From the NCBI GenBank assembly GCA_002478865.1, contig DLJZ01000006.1, forward strand, positions 1-64,000: a DNA stretch of 64,000 bases, written 5' to 3'. The DNA is from Hungatella sp. UBA7603. GTDB lineage: Bacteria > Bacillota > Clostridia > Lachnospirales > Lachnospiraceae. Below the pieces are notes generated by a model. That model ran no database searches. It was not told the origin of the DNA and worked only from the letters and a program-made list of their open reading frames with translations. How positions within the stretch are numbered: position 1 is the stretch's first letter; each line of letters starts with the position of its first letter. The position numbers and the translations under genes are program-made. Below are positions 25,650 to 34,253 of the stretch, in pieces.

Positions 25650-26339
25650 TTACCACCTCATCTCTGGAGTCTGGCTGATTTCATCAAATTCCTTCTGAAT
25701 TATGGGAACAAAACGAATGGAGTCCCCTGCTTGATATCGCCCTTTTTCTCCCATCTTGGGATCAAAAAGCCGAAGAGGAGTCCGTCCGATCAGCTGCCAG
25801 CCACCGGGAGACTCCATTGGGTAAATTCCAGTCTGCTCTCCTCCAATTCCAACGGATCCTGCTGGAATTTTCGTTCTTGGCATGGAAAGACGAGGGGTGA
25901 TAATCCGTTCATCCATTCCTCCAAGGTAAGGAAATCCAGGAAGGAACCCAAGCATATAGATGCGGTAATCCCGGCCTGAATGAATCTCAATGACTTCTTC
26001 TTCCTTTAGACCGGAATGCTCTGCCACAAAGGGAAGATCCTCTCCATGAATTCCACCATAGCAAACGGGGATTCGAACCAGTTTCCCCGTCTCCTTTTTG
26101 CTCTCCCCGCTTGTTTTAGAGATACCCATAAGAAACTGGGATACTTCCTCAAAATCTGTGACCAAGGGATCATAATAAACCAAAAGAGAGGCAAATGCAG
26201 GAACGGTTTCTAAAATCCCTTCTGAGGCAGTGGAACGCACTTTCTCATTAAGTTCCATGACCTCTCGGTTGATGGATTCGCTGATAGAATCTCCAAGCTC
26301 TGCCAACACAGCCCGGTCCCCAACTGCTTTGAGTCTCAT
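25650..26339 (-). CDS. pxpB: 5-oxoprolinase subunit B (KipI/AHS1)
   Basis: AHS1-domain subunit of 5-oxoprolinase, with RAVLAELGDSI near the start and the conserved YRIYMLGFLPGFPYLGG and PRTKIPAGSVGIGGEQTGIY region. The ATG at 26339 overlaps the stop of the DUF4392 gene as ATGA, fixing the start; upstream in-frame codons belong to that gene's territory. Length 229 matches the family. Tight coupling to both neighbours indicates a dedicated complex. Confidence 0.93.
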   Translation of the reverse strand: MRLKAVGDRAVLAELGDSISESINREVMELNEKVRSTASEGILETVPAFASLLVYYDPLVTDFEEVSQFLMGISKTSGESKKETGKLVRIPVCYGGIHGEDLPFVAEHSGLKEEEVIEIHSGRDYRIYMLGFLPGFPYLGGMDERIITPRLSMPRTKIPAGSVGIGGEQTGIYPMESPGGWQLIGRTPLRLFDPKMGEKGRYQAGDSIRFVPIIQKEFDEISQTPEMRW

Positions 26340-27418
26340 GATGACTCTCTCCTTTCTCCAAAGAATCCCTTTGCAATCACTGGAGCAAACCAGTGTTCCG
26401 AATTGCAGGAATAACGGACCGCATAGGCGGTACACTGGCGCATCAGACTAACGATTCCTGTATTCATCTTCGTATTAAAGCCGTCAATTCCCGGCAATAA
26501 AGAACCTGTCATGTCCACAAGACCGCTTCGTGAGGCGACTCGCATAACCTCTGCCTCCATCTCCTCTCTATGAAGAATCTCCATATCCCGTTTTAAATAG
26601 GCAATTGCAGCCATCAAAGCGTAGCAGCCCCAATCCGAACAGGTTGCCGTAATAATATAATCAGTGCTGCTTGCGGAAAGAATCCCGCCTTTACAGCCGC
26701 AAGTGCACTCTCCTGGTCCAGTAAATGGCACATATTTGGTGATATGACTGGCAATGGCACCCATGCCGATCTCATTTCCCAAATCGCCGATTGCAATGCT
26801 TAACACACCTGCTGCCCGAAGCATCTCCCACAACACATCACTTTTTGCTTCCAGCTCTGTTACATTTAACCCTGCAGCATTATGATAGACTCCAAGCTCG
26901 TTCGCTCCCGGTGCTTCCACAGAGATAACGGCGGAAGGCATGAATTCCTTCATCAGTAGATTTCCGTCTTTTTCTGCTTGTTTTAGATCCTTTGAGAAGG
27001 CGACCACTCCCATGCTGTAAGGCAGATTTCTGACTTCCTTTAAGTCTTCATATATATGAAGGCCTACCACTCCGGCACACCTTTTTACCGGCTCCACGCA
27101 CTCTCCCGGACAAAGTATAACAGGCTTTGCACCAAATGCCAGAACCAGAGATCTTGCAAGAAGAATGGAGCTGACCATTCCATCCATTTCTGGCTGCTTA
27201 TGGGGAAGGAGAACAAATCCAGTGAGGATATAAACCAGATCATCTTTCTTCACGGTGTTGCAAAGGCTCTCTGCTGCACTTATGGAAAGAGGCTCTCCCA
27301 TCTTTTCCCGGCTTCCCGCATAGAGAATTCTGCAGACACCATACCCCCTGGGGTCCAGATTCATTAAGGCATCCAGATTCTCACCTACATTTCTTTTTTC
27401 CAGCTCTGCTCTTTCCAT
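26336..27418 (-). CDS. DUF4392 family protein, D-glutamate cyclase C-terminal-type
   Basis: A 360-residue protein of the DUF4392 family (features: ILTGFVLLPHKQPEMDG, AFGAKPVILC, SVEAPGANELGVYHN, IAIGDLGNEIGMG). DUF4392 is the second region of the mammalian D-glutamate cyclase DGLUCY, which converts D-glutamate to 5-oxo-D-proline. The GGxGNE-type acidic motif (GDLGNEIGMG) is a likely catalytic or metal site. GGGAGG sits 5 bases before the ATG at 27418; the more upstream ATGs at 27460 and 27451 lack a site. It overlaps pxpB by 4 bases. Confidence 0.87.
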   Translation of the reverse strand: MERAELEKRNVGENLDALMNLDPRGYGVCRILYAGSREKMGEPLSISAAESLCNTVKKDDLVYILTGFVLLPHKQPEMDGMVSSILLARSLVLAFGAKPVILCPGECVEPVKRCAGVVGLHIYEDLKEVRNLPYSMGVVAFSKDLKQAEKDGNLLMKEFMPSAVISVEAPGANELGVYHNAAGLNVTELEAKSDVLWEMLRAAGVLSIAIGDLGNEIGMGAIASHITKYVPFTGPGECTCGCKGGILSASSTDYIITATCSDWGCYALMAAIAYLKRDMEILHREEMEAEVMRVASRSGLVDMTGSLLPGIDGFNTKMNTGIVSLMRQCTAYAVRYSCNSEHWFAPVIAKGFFGERRESS

Positions 27419-27456
27419 AACTTCCTCCCATATTGCATGACTCTGCGTCATATGAA

Positions 27457-28314
27457 TCAATCAAACAGGCTTTTCTTTCCTGTATAAGCAAAGTATTCTG
27501 AGATAACTTCATTCTGGATTAACAATAAGTTCTTTGGATCGTTCCCCCCTACCGGCTTCCCATCAATCTGGTTTGCATGGAGGCAAAAATTAGAAGATGA
27601 AGTCACAATAATCTCATCTGCATCCATGAGTTCTGATAAGGTAAATGGGCGCTCGATGACTGAAATGCCAAGTCGGTAGCAAGCAGAGATCATATGAGTC
27701 TTTGAAATCCCCCGAAGAATCATGGTATCATTGGGGTGGGAGTAAAAAATTCCATCTTTTAAGATAGAGACATTGCTATGGGCACATTCCGTCACAATGT
27801 CACCACGGTGGAATATGGTTTCCTCTGCCCCTTCTTCTTTGGCTTTTTGAGATGCCATAACAGAAGGAATCAAATTTAAGGTCTTAATATTACAATGGTA
27901 GAATCTGGTGTCCTCTCTTGTAATTAATGATACGGGCACCTCTGGATCCTTTAAGCGATTTGGCCGTATCATAACCCATAACTTCCCCAGCATATCATCT
28001 GCAAAGGTATGGTTTCTGGTACCGGCGCCTCTGGTCACCTGCCAATAAACGAAATGAGTCTCTCCCTCCACCATAGAAAGAAGCTTTGTTAACAGTTCTC
28101 CAAACTCCTCCTTTTCCATAGGAATCTTAATATCCAGAGCCTTTGCACTGGAATAAAAGCGGTCCAAATGGTCCTGTAAAAGATAGACCTTATGGTTTCC
28201 ACCTACCGTGGCATCATAAACACCGTCCCCAAAGAAATGAACCCTGTCGTTAAATGGTATGGTTAATTCATCAGGAGTCCCTATCGTTCCATCATAGTAA
28301 GCAAGTTCTTTCAT
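27457..28314 (-). CDS. dat: D-amino acid aminotransferase (class IV PLP enzyme)
   Basis: Fold-type IV transaminase that would move the amino group from a D-amino acid to 2-oxoglutarate, giving D-glutamate. The PLP lysine is Lys144 in NIKTLNLIP, matching the IKSLNLL segment of bacterial D-amino acid transaminases; Glu in VTECAHSNV (PLP nitrogen) is present. Class IV also contains BcaT and aminodeoxychorismate lyase, but size and IKTLNL favour the D-type. It overlaps the upstream kinase-like gene by 4 bases and precedes the D-glutamate cyclase gene, which fits the proposed flow. Confidence 0.82.
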   Translation of the reverse strand: MKELAYYDGTIGTPDELTIPFNDRVHFFGDGVYDATVGGNHKVYLLQDHLDRFYSSAKALDIKIPMEKEEFGELLTKLLSMVEGETHFVYWQVTRGAGTRNHTFADDMLGKLWVMIRPNRLKDPEVPVSLITREDTRFYHCNIKTLNLIPSVMASQKAKEEGAEETIFHRGDIVTECAHSNVSILKDGIFYSHPNDTMILRGISKTHMISACYRLGISVIERPFTLSELMDADEIIVTSSSNFCLHANQIDGKPVGGNDPKNLLLIQNEVISEYFAYTGKKSLFD

Positions 28315-28970
28315 TCATTCACCTTCTTTTCCGTAATGACACCAAATCTTAATCTTACGTAATCCTCGATTAATTCCGCGCATTGTTTTAGTCCCAGGCG
28401 CTGGGTATTCAGGCACAAGTCATAGTTTTGTGGATTCTTCCATTGTCTGCCGGTATGGTACTGATAGTAGGCGTTTCTGTATTTATCTAATTGATCCACA
28501 TATTTTCCTGCCTGAGTCCTGGATATCCCCTGACGTTCCATCTCCCGTTCCAATCTAAAATCATAGGGAGCATCGAGAAAAACTGATACCACATTTGGTT
28601 CATCCTTTAATATAAAGTCAGCAGCTCTGCCAATACACACATAGGATTCCTGTTCTAATAACTCCCTTAATACCTTCGCCTGATAATTGAACAAGTTTTG
28701 ATCCGATAAGAAATTTCCGCTCTCCGGTGGTATGACTTCTCCATTATACACCCTTTTTGAAGCCCGATATAAGAATGTTTTTCTCGTTATTTCATCTGCC
28801 TCTGCAAATATGGTTTCGTTGATTCCACTGTCCTCGGAAGCAAGCTGCAAAAGCTTTCGGTCATAAAGGTCAATGCCATAAAAAAGGGCCAATTCTTTTC
28901 CGATTAAACTTCCTCCGCTTCCGCAGGTACGGGTTATGGCCAGTGCAAAATGTCTGCTGCCATCCTTCAT
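28311..28970 (-). CDS. Cytidylate kinase-like family protein
   Basis: P-loop protein of the cytidylate-kinase-like family (AAA-type nucleoside kinase fold) with ALAITRTCGSGGSLIGK as Walker A region and RGYLYDRK-type LYDRKLL after it. Residues SVFLDAP and REMERQGIS correspond to the NMP/lid part. The 219-residue family is often found beside transporters and regulators and has no agreed substrate. It lies between livF (11 bases) and dat (overlap), so it is part of the operon, perhaps as a regulatory or phosphorylating protein. Not the housekeeping Cmk at 4128. Confidence 0.82.
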   Translation of the reverse strand: MKDGSRHFALAITRTCGSGGSLIGKELALFYGIDLYDRKLLQLASEDSGINETIFAEADEITRKTFLYRASKRVYNGEVIPPESGNFLSDQNLFNYQAKVLRELLEQESYVCIGRAADFILKDEPNVVSVFLDAPYDFRLEREMERQGISRTQAGKYVDQLDKYRNAYYQYHTGRQWKNPQNYDLCLNTQRLGLKQCAELIEDYVRLRFGVITEKKVNE

Positions 28971-28981
28971 CTTTTTTCCTC

Positions 28982-29680
28982 CTATTGACCCAGATATGCT
29001 TTTTTTACACGCACATCCTTTAATAGCTCTCCTGCATTTCCCTCCATGGAAATCTTGCCCGTTTCCATAACATAGGCGCGGTTTGAAATTGACAATGCCA
29101 TCTTGGCGTTTTGTTCCACAAGCAGTATGGTGATTCCATTTTGATTCACTTCTTTTATAATGGAGAATATCTCTTTTACCAGTAGAGGGGACAATCCCAT
29201 AGAAGGCTCATCCATTAAGATCAGCTTTGGCTTTGCCATCAATGCCCGACCAACGGCAAGCATCTGCTGCTCTCCTCCAGATAAGGTGCCGGCAAGCTGT
29301 CTTTTTCGTTCTTTGAGTCTGGAAAACCGATTATAAACATCTTCCATGGTGGCTGACATATCCTTTTGATCCGCAAATGCTCCCATTTCTAAATTCTCTT
29401 CCACTGTCATCTGAGGAAAGATATGTCTGCCCTCAGGTACATGGGCAAGCTTTAATCGAATGATTTTGCTGGGCTCCGTTTTCCTAAGGTCATTTTCCTC
29501 AAAGCGGATTTCCCCATCATCAGCCTTTTTAAGCCCTGAAATCGTTCTTAAGATTGTGGTTTTTCCGGCACCATTGGCTCCGATTAATGATACAATTTCA
29601 CCACGATTCACCTTAAGGGAAACGTTATGAATAGCTTGAATGGCTCCGTAGGATACGGATAAGTTGCTAATCTCAAGCAT
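28982..29680 (-). CDS. livF: Amino acid ABC transporter ATPase LivF-type
   Basis: ATP-binding subunit of a branched-chain-type amino acid importer. Walker A GANGAGKTT, signature LSGGEQQML and Walker B LILMDEPSMGLSP are intact; the C-terminal EQNAKMALSISNRAYVME is typical of LivF. AGGAGG lies 9 bases before the ATG at 29680, and livG ends inside this start, so translation is coupled. Because the downstream genes deal with D-amino acids and 5-oxoproline, the substrate may not be leucine or valine. Confidence 0.93.
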   Translation of the reverse strand: MLEISNLSVSYGAIQAIHNVSLKVNRGEIVSLIGANGAGKTTILRTISGLKKADDGEIRFEENDLRKTEPSKIIRLKLAHVPEGRHIFPQMTVEENLEMGAFADQKDMSATMEDVYNRFSRLKERKRQLAGTLSGGEQQMLAVGRALMAKPKLILMDEPSMGLSPLLVKEIFSIIKEVNQNGITILLVEQNAKMALSISNRAYVMETGKISMEGNAGELLKDVRVKKAYLGQ

Positions 29681-30479
29681 CTTCTTCCACCTCCTCATCC
29701 TCTTTTCCCAGATATGCTTCTATGACTCTCTGGTTGTTTGCAATTTCCTTTGGAGTGCCAAACGCTATGGTCGTTCCAAAATCCAGTACTTTAATCCGTT
29801 CGCAAATCTTCATGACAAGACTCATATCATGCTCAATGAGAAGAACGGAAATCTTAAACTCTTTTCGAATATAGTTGATAATATCTAATAGCTCCTCCGT
29901 CTCCGTAGGATTCATACCTGCTGCCGGTTCATCCAGTAAAAGAAGCTTCATATCCGTTGCCAGAGCCCTGGCAATTTCAAGCCTTCTTTGTTCTCCGTAA
30001 GGAAGATTTCCTGCTTTTAACTCCTCCTTGCCTTCTAAGTGGACCACCTTTAAAAGCTCCTTTGCCCGCTCCGTCAAGGCTGCCTCTTGTTTCCAATACT
30101 TTGGAGTGCGAATAATTGCATGAAAGAAGCCATAGGTAAGTCTGGAATTCATGGCGGCCTTTATATTATCAATTACCGACATTTTCTTGAATAACCGGAT
30201 ATTTTGAAATGTTCTAGCAATTCCTGCTTCAACAATCTGATAGGTATTCTTTCCATTCATTCGCTTGCCATTTAGGTAAAAAGAGCCTTCGGTTGGTTTA
30301 TATACCCCGGTAATTAAATTAAATACTGTGGTTTTTCCAGCTCCGTTTGGCCCAATAAGACCAATTAACTCAGATTCTCCAATTTCCAGATCAAAGCTGT
30401 CTACTGCCTTTAATCCACCAAACTGAATCCCAAGGTTTTGGACCATTAGTACAGGGGGCTTTTTTGCCGCTTCTTCCAT
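29673..30479 (-). CDS. livG: Amino acid ABC transporter ATPase LivG-type
   Basis: Second ATPase of the importer. Walker A GPNGAGKTT, signature LPYGEQRRLEIARALA and Walker B LLLLDEPAAGMNPTE are present, the last being diagnostic of LivG. The C-terminus with RIKVLDFGTTIAFGTPKEIANN is as expected. It begins 2 bases downstream of livM and overlaps livF. Length 268 is slightly longer than E. coli LivG because of an acidic tail. Confidence 0.93.
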   Translation of the reverse strand: MEEAAKKPPVLMVQNLGIQFGGLKAVDSFDLEIGESELIGLIGPNGAGKTTVFNLITGVYKPTEGSFYLNGKRMNGKNTYQIVEAGIARTFQNIRLFKKMSVIDNIKAAMNSRLTYGFFHAIIRTPKYWKQEAALTERAKELLKVVHLEGKEELKAGNLPYGEQRRLEIARALATDMKLLLLDEPAAGMNPTETEELLDIINYIRKEFKISVLLIEHDMSLVMKICERIKVLDFGTTIAFGTPKEIANNQRVIEAYLGKEDEEVEEDA

Positions 30480-30481
30480 TG

Positions 30482-31501
30482 TTACACACCTCCTTTTGTT
30501 TTCTCATTCCTGGAATCCTTTTTACCACCTTCTTGCCTTCTAAGCTTTTTTATCAGGCGAGTGAGGGAAAACTCCCAGTTTCCAAAAATCCCTCCCGGTC
30601 GAAAGATCATGACCATTACTAGGATTATGGAATATACTAGCATCCGGTATTTGGAGAACTGACGGGTCATTTCCGGCAGAGAAGATAAGAAAGCAGCTCC
30701 AAGAATAGAACCAGTTAAAGATCCGGTTCCCCCGATGATGACTTCAGAAAGCAGTTCCGCAGAATACATGAAATTAAAATTCGTTGGGATCATAGCGGTC
30801 ATATAATGAGCGTAAATTCCACCTCCTACTCCAGCAAAAAAAGCAGCCACAGTAAAGGTCATTACTTTATAATATGTCACATTAATTCCAGAAGATGCTG
30901 CTGCAATGTAATCCTCCCGTATGGCCTTTACGGTCCTTCCAAATCGGCTTCTCACATACATGTACATGACTGCCACACAAGCCGCCATGATCCAATAACA
31001 CCAGTAGAAATCTGATAATTTTAAAATTCCACTCATGGTCTTTCCTCCCCCGGTAATGGGGAAGTTGCAAAAACAGACCCTTATAATTTCAGCAAATGCC
31101 ACGGTAACAATGGCTAAGTAATCTCCTCTTAAGCGAAGAGCCGGTATGCCAACCAAGACTCCTGTGATTCCAGCCATAGCCCCTCCAGCCATTAAGGCCG
31201 TGAGAAACAAAAAGAAATCCGGTAGCCCCTTTCCAGCCAAAGCACTGGATACGATGGCAGAGGTGTATGCTCCCACAGACACAAAACCTGCATGCCCCAG
31301 GGAGAATTCTCCCATGAAACCTACCACAAGATTTAAAGATGCTACCATTATAATTGTATAACAAGCTGTCGTGCATATTCCCTTTATGTACTGAGTGGAA
31401 GCACCAAATACCCTGGTTTCAAAGAGAAGGACAAATAAAAGAAATATAGCTATCACGCCCAGGAAGTTAATCAAATAAGAAATCTTATACTTTTTTTCCA
31501 T
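30482..31501 (-). CDS. livM: Amino acid ABC transporter permease LivM-type
   Basis: Membrane permease with about nine hydrophobic segments and the LivM loop GIPALRLRGDYLAIVTVAFAEI (shown in part), which contacts the ATPases. Length 339. The C-terminal stretch after the last membrane segment is Lys/Arg-rich, as expected for a cytoplasmic tail. It starts 11 bases after livH. It forms the heterodimeric channel with LivH. Confidence 0.92.
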   Translation of the reverse strand: MEKKYKISYLINFLGVIAIFLLFVLLFETRVFGASTQYIKGICTTACYTIIMVASLNLVVGFMGEFSLGHAGFVSVGAYTSAIVSSALAGKGLPDFFLFLTALMAGGAMAGITGVLVGIPALRLRGDYLAIVTVAFAEIIRVCFCNFPITGGGKTMSGILKLSDFYWCYWIMAACVAVMYMYVRSRFGRTVKAIREDYIAAASSGINVTYYKVMTFTVAAFFAGVGGGIYAHYMTAMIPTNFNFMYSAELLSEVIIGGTGSLTGSILGAAFLSSLPEMTRQFSKYRMLVYSIILVMVMIFRPGGIFGNWEFSLTRLIKKLRRQEGGKKDSRNEKTKGGV

Positions 31502-31512
31502 GTTCCGCCTCC

Positions 31513-32403
31513 CTACACCTTCTCGCCCACATTCTTACCAAGAATGCCGGACGGTTTCACCAATAGGATGACAATTAAGATGGCATAGGTGATCGCCTCA
31601 TACCAGCCTGGAGCAAACAGCTTTACAAAGATCTCAATAAGCCCTACTAAGATTCCTCCAAGCATAGCTCCAGGTATGATTCCAATTCCTCCTAAAACCG
31701 CAGCGATAAAAGCCTTAAGTCCCATCATAGATCCCATATCATTGGTCACTCTTGGATATTTGGTGCAATACATAAGGGCTGCCACGGCTGCCAGAGCAGA
31801 ACCGATGGCAAAGGTTATGGCAATGACCCGATTGACATTAATTCCAACCAGGATCGAAGCATCCCGGTCCTGGGGAACGGAACGCATGGCCTTTCCAATC
31901 TTTGTCTTCTTAATAAAGATCTGGAGTCCTGCCATCATAATAACACCGATTGAAATCGTTAATATTACATTAAGGGGTAGGGCCACCCCTAAAAAATTGA
32001 TGGTTGGTAAGTCAAAGATCTTCTGCACGTTTTGTGGTTTTGCACCAAAGAGCACCATGGCTAAGTTTTCCAAAAACAGGCTCATGGCCAAAGCCGTAAT
32101 AAGTGCAGACATGGAACCTGCCTGGCGAACGGGTTTATACGCAATTACCTCTACCACAACTCCCACCACAGCGCTGACAATAATCGCAGCCAGAACGGAC
32201 AACCACACCGGCATTCCGGCATTTGCCATTAATGGTATGGTATAAAACAAAGTATAAGCCCCGATCATAATGAAATCGCCGTGGGCAAAGTTTATCATAC
32301 GGATAATTCCATAAACCATGGTATACCCTAGAGCGATCAAAGCATAGATAGCTCCCTGGTTCAATCCATTAATCAAGCTTTGAAAGAATAATGAAAATGT
32401 CAT
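31513..32403 (-). CDS. livH: Amino acid ABC transporter permease LivH-type
   Basis: Membrane permease with the hallmark INGLNQGAIYALIALGYTMVYG (shown in part) and INFAHGDFIMIGAY at the N-terminus, and KPVRQAGSMSALITALA in the middle. About eight hydrophobic segments, 296 residues. It follows livK after an intergenic hairpin that probably limits read-through so that the binding protein is made in excess. Confidence 0.93.
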   Translation of the reverse strand: MTFSLFFQSLINGLNQGAIYALIALGYTMVYGIIRMINFAHGDFIMIGAYTLFYTIPLMANAGMPVWLSVLAAIIVSAVVGVVVEVIAYKPVRQAGSMSALITALAMSLFLENLAMVLFGAKPQNVQKIFDLPTINFLGVALPLNVILTISIGVIMMAGLQIFIKKTKIGKAMRSVPQDRDASILVGINVNRVIAITFAIGSALAAVAALMYCTKYPRVTNDMGSMMGLKAFIAAVLGGIGIIPGAMLGGILVGLIEIFVKLFAPGWYEAITYAILIVILLVKPSGILGKNVGEKV

Positions 32404-32422
32404 AGGCGGTTTCCTCTCTCAT

Positions 32423-32480
32423 GAAAAAGGAAAATGTGCAATCGGGCCGATGTCCGGCCTTTATGCACATCTCCTTTTTG
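32423..32480 (-). terminator. livK-livH intergenic hairpin (partial terminator)
   Basis: Long stem built from AAAAAGGA/TCCTTTTT, ATGTGCA/TGCACAT and GGCCG/CGGCC, ending in TTTTT on the minus strand. Such hairpins after binding-protein genes usually reduce expression of the following permease genes or protect the upstream mRNA. Confidence 0.75.
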
Positions 32481-32490
32481 TATACGCTAT

Positions 32491-33714
32491 TTATTTCTTG
32501 GTGCCTTCTGGCGACAAAGTCATAAGCCACTTTACCTTACCGTTATCAAAGGTATTGATGGCAACGGATTTTTCAGGGTCTCCGTTCTTGTCAAGAGTGA
32601 AGGTCCCACCCACTCCAGTAAAGGTCATTCCGGTCATTCCTTTTACCAGAGAAGAGGTGTCAGAAGCTTTCCCATTTTTGGCCGCTTCTGCAAGCATATA
32701 GATGGCATCATAGTAAAGAGCTGCGCAGGCATTTAAGCTTTCTGTTCCGTATTTTTCCGTATATTTACTTACAAAGTTGGAAACAGCAGGGGCAGTGTCT
32801 TCAGAGGAATAATGGTTGGTGAAATAGCAGTTGTTGAATTTATCCTCAAAGCCCTTGGTATCTGCTCCGTCCCAGCCGTCTCCTCCCATAATGGCACCAT
32901 CAAATCCAGCATCTCTTGCAGCGCCTACCAAAAGAGGAACCGTATCCAAAAAGCAAGGATAGTATAGGAAATCGGCTCCCTTTGCCACTACCTGTGAAGT
33001 CTGGGAGGAAAAGTCTGTATCCTTCGTGGTGCACTCCCCAGTATAGACAATCTCAATGCCAGCTGCCTCTGCATTTTCAATAAAAGCATCCTTTAAACCG
33101 TTGGAGTAATCATCGTCCTTAGCATAGATGATTGCTGCTTTTTTCCAGCCTTTTTCCTTTGCAAACTGGGCTGCCATCTTTCCCTGATAAGGATCAATGA
33201 AGCAGTCACGGAACACGGTGGGACCCTTTAGGGTTACATCCTTATTGGTTGCTCCCGTTGCCAATAGGAGCATATTATCTTTAGACGCCTGCTCCGCAAT
33301 CGGAAGAGTAACAGAGGAGAAGAAGCTTCCTACAACAGCGTCCGGACTTTCCTTCATCAAACTGTTATAAGCGTTAATCGCCTGCTTGGCATCACTGGCA
33401 TCATCGACAACTTTTCCCCCGTTTACAATCTCAATTTTGTATTCCGAATCACTGGAGTTAATCTCCTCTGTTGCCATACTGATTGCATTTTGGGCCCCTT
33501 CCCCATAAATAGCGGAGCCACCTGTTAGAGGACCGATTACCCCTACCTTAATGGTCTTGCCATCCTTCGCTGGATCTGTCCCCCCAGAAGCAGCCTTTGT
33601 CTCGCTTGACGTGCTGCCTCCAGCCGCACCTTGTTGGGCAGATGAACTGCAGCCAGCAATAAGACTGGCAGACATTGCCACGATAAGTACGAGAGAAAAT
33701 ATTTCTTTTTTCAT
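32491..33714 (-). CDS. livK: Amino acid ABC transporter substrate-binding lipoprotein LivK-type
   Basis: Extracytoplasmic binding lipoprotein. Signal peptide with lipobox LIAGC, a low-complexity Ser/Gly linker, then the periplasmic-binding type 1 fold (IKVGVIGPLTGGSAIYG, GSFFSSVTLPIAEQA, AQFAKEKGWKKAAIIY). The ATG at 33714 follows AGGAGG by 8 bases. It is the first gene of the whole 23-33.7 kb operon. Ligand specificity cannot be read from sequence; the operon suggests 5-oxoproline, D-glutamate or another D-amino acid as candidates beside branched-chain amino acids. Confidence 0.92.
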   Translation of the reverse strand: MKKEIFSLVLIVAMSASLIAGCSSSAQQGAAGGSTSSETKAASGGTDPAKDGKTIKVGVIGPLTGGSAIYGEGAQNAISMATEEINSSDSEYKIEIVNGGKVVDDASDAKQAINAYNSLMKESPDAVVGSFFSSVTLPIAEQASKDNMLLLATGATNKDVTLKGPTVFRDCFIDPYQGKMAAQFAKEKGWKKAAIIYAKDDDYSNGLKDAFIENAEAAGIEIVYTGECTTKDTDFSSQTSQVVAKGADFLYYPCFLDTVPLLVGAARDAGFDGAIMGGDGWDGADTKGFEDKFNNCYFTNHYSSEDTAPAVSNFVSKYTEKYGTESLNACAALYYDAIYMLAEAAKNGKASDTSSLVKGMTGMTFTGVGGTFTLDKNGDPEKSVAINTFDNGKVKWLMTLSPEGTKK

Positions 33715-33763
33715 GTTCCATTCCTCCTCATGCTTTTTATCATTCAAACATTACACGAAAACT

Positions 33764-33806
33764 AAAAAAGGAGGCCTTCCCACAATGATGCTGGGGAAAA
33801 CCTCCT
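33764..33806 (-). terminator. Intrinsic terminator inside the livK leader (attenuator)
   Basis: Stem GGAGG-TTTTCCCC with GGGAAGG-CCTCC, followed on the minus strand by TTTTTTAG, located between the promoter and the livK start. No gene ends here, so it should act as an attenuator of the operon. Confidence 0.82.
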
Positions 33807-33913
33807 CGTTCTCCTTTTGAGCCCTCTGCCTTTTGACAGGGTCCCAGAAAGCGAAAAGAGCCGCAACCGTAATATTACGGTTGAGACTCCTTCGTACTCT
33901 TGTTTGATATGTT
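33807..33913 (-). ncRNA. Structured 5' leader of the liv/oxoprolinase operon, class unknown
   Basis: About 105 bases of leader between the predicted start site and the terminator. It contains a perfect hairpin AACCGTAAT/ATTACGGTT, a second imperfect hairpin CCCTGTC...GGCAGAGGG and a conserved-looking purine-rich stretch AAAAGGAGAACGAGG that continues into the terminator stem, so an antiterminator is possible. I could not match it to T-box, ykkC, glycine, lysine or SAM consensus features. Confidence 0.55.
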
Positions 33914-33919
33914 GGGTGA

Positions 33920-33948
33920 ATTATAGCACTTGTTTTTCTCAAATACAA
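33920..33948 (-). promoter_or_regulatory. Predicted sigma-A promoter of the liv/oxoprolinase operon
   Basis: TTGTAT (-35), 17-base spacer, TATAAT (-10) on the minus strand, giving a leader of about 200 bases before the livK ATG. Confidence 0.7.
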
Positions 33949-34153
33949 TACATTTTTTTAAAACTAATGTTTTTTGTGAAATATAGATAATTTTTCCAGT
34001 TTCTTTTCTTCATTATCACAGAAACCTTTTAAAATTCTTATAGATTACAATATTTTAGCATATTAGTGGCTAAACTATAATACTCCTTCTACCTTCTGTC
34101 ACATTCAAATAAATACTATCTTGAAAAATATGCTTATACATGTTATAGTTTTT

Positions 34154-34241
34154 CCTAGGGAATGAGGTTCTCCCATGGCTACGGCCTAAACTGCTTATAC
34201 GCTGATGACTTCTGCATGACGCAGGGATTGTCAGCTTTTTT
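34154..34241 (+). ncRNA. Fluoride riboswitch (crcB motif) with terminator platform
   Basis: Shows the crcB pattern: GGGAATGAGGTTCTCCC as first hairpin, then AAACTGC, then GCTGATGACTTCTGC, with the pseudoknot and reverse pair positions in the usual order. The 3' part (34201-34241) forms a terminator, GCTGATGACTTCTGC pairing with GCAGGGATTGTCAGC and followed by TTTTTT, so fluoride binding should prevent termination. The start codon of the CLC gene is 13 bases further on. Confidence 0.9.
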
Positions 34242-34253
34242 ATTGGAGGTAAT

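Noticed and set aside
33807..33913. ykkC-type ppGpp/guanidine riboswitch before livK
   Set aside because: The CTAGGG and GGTCCGAGAG-type conserved blocks are absent.
33751..33948. 65-codon ORF in the livK leader
   Set aside because: Its 5' end lies upstream of the predicted transcription start and it runs through the leader hairpins and terminator; the RNA structure explains the region better.
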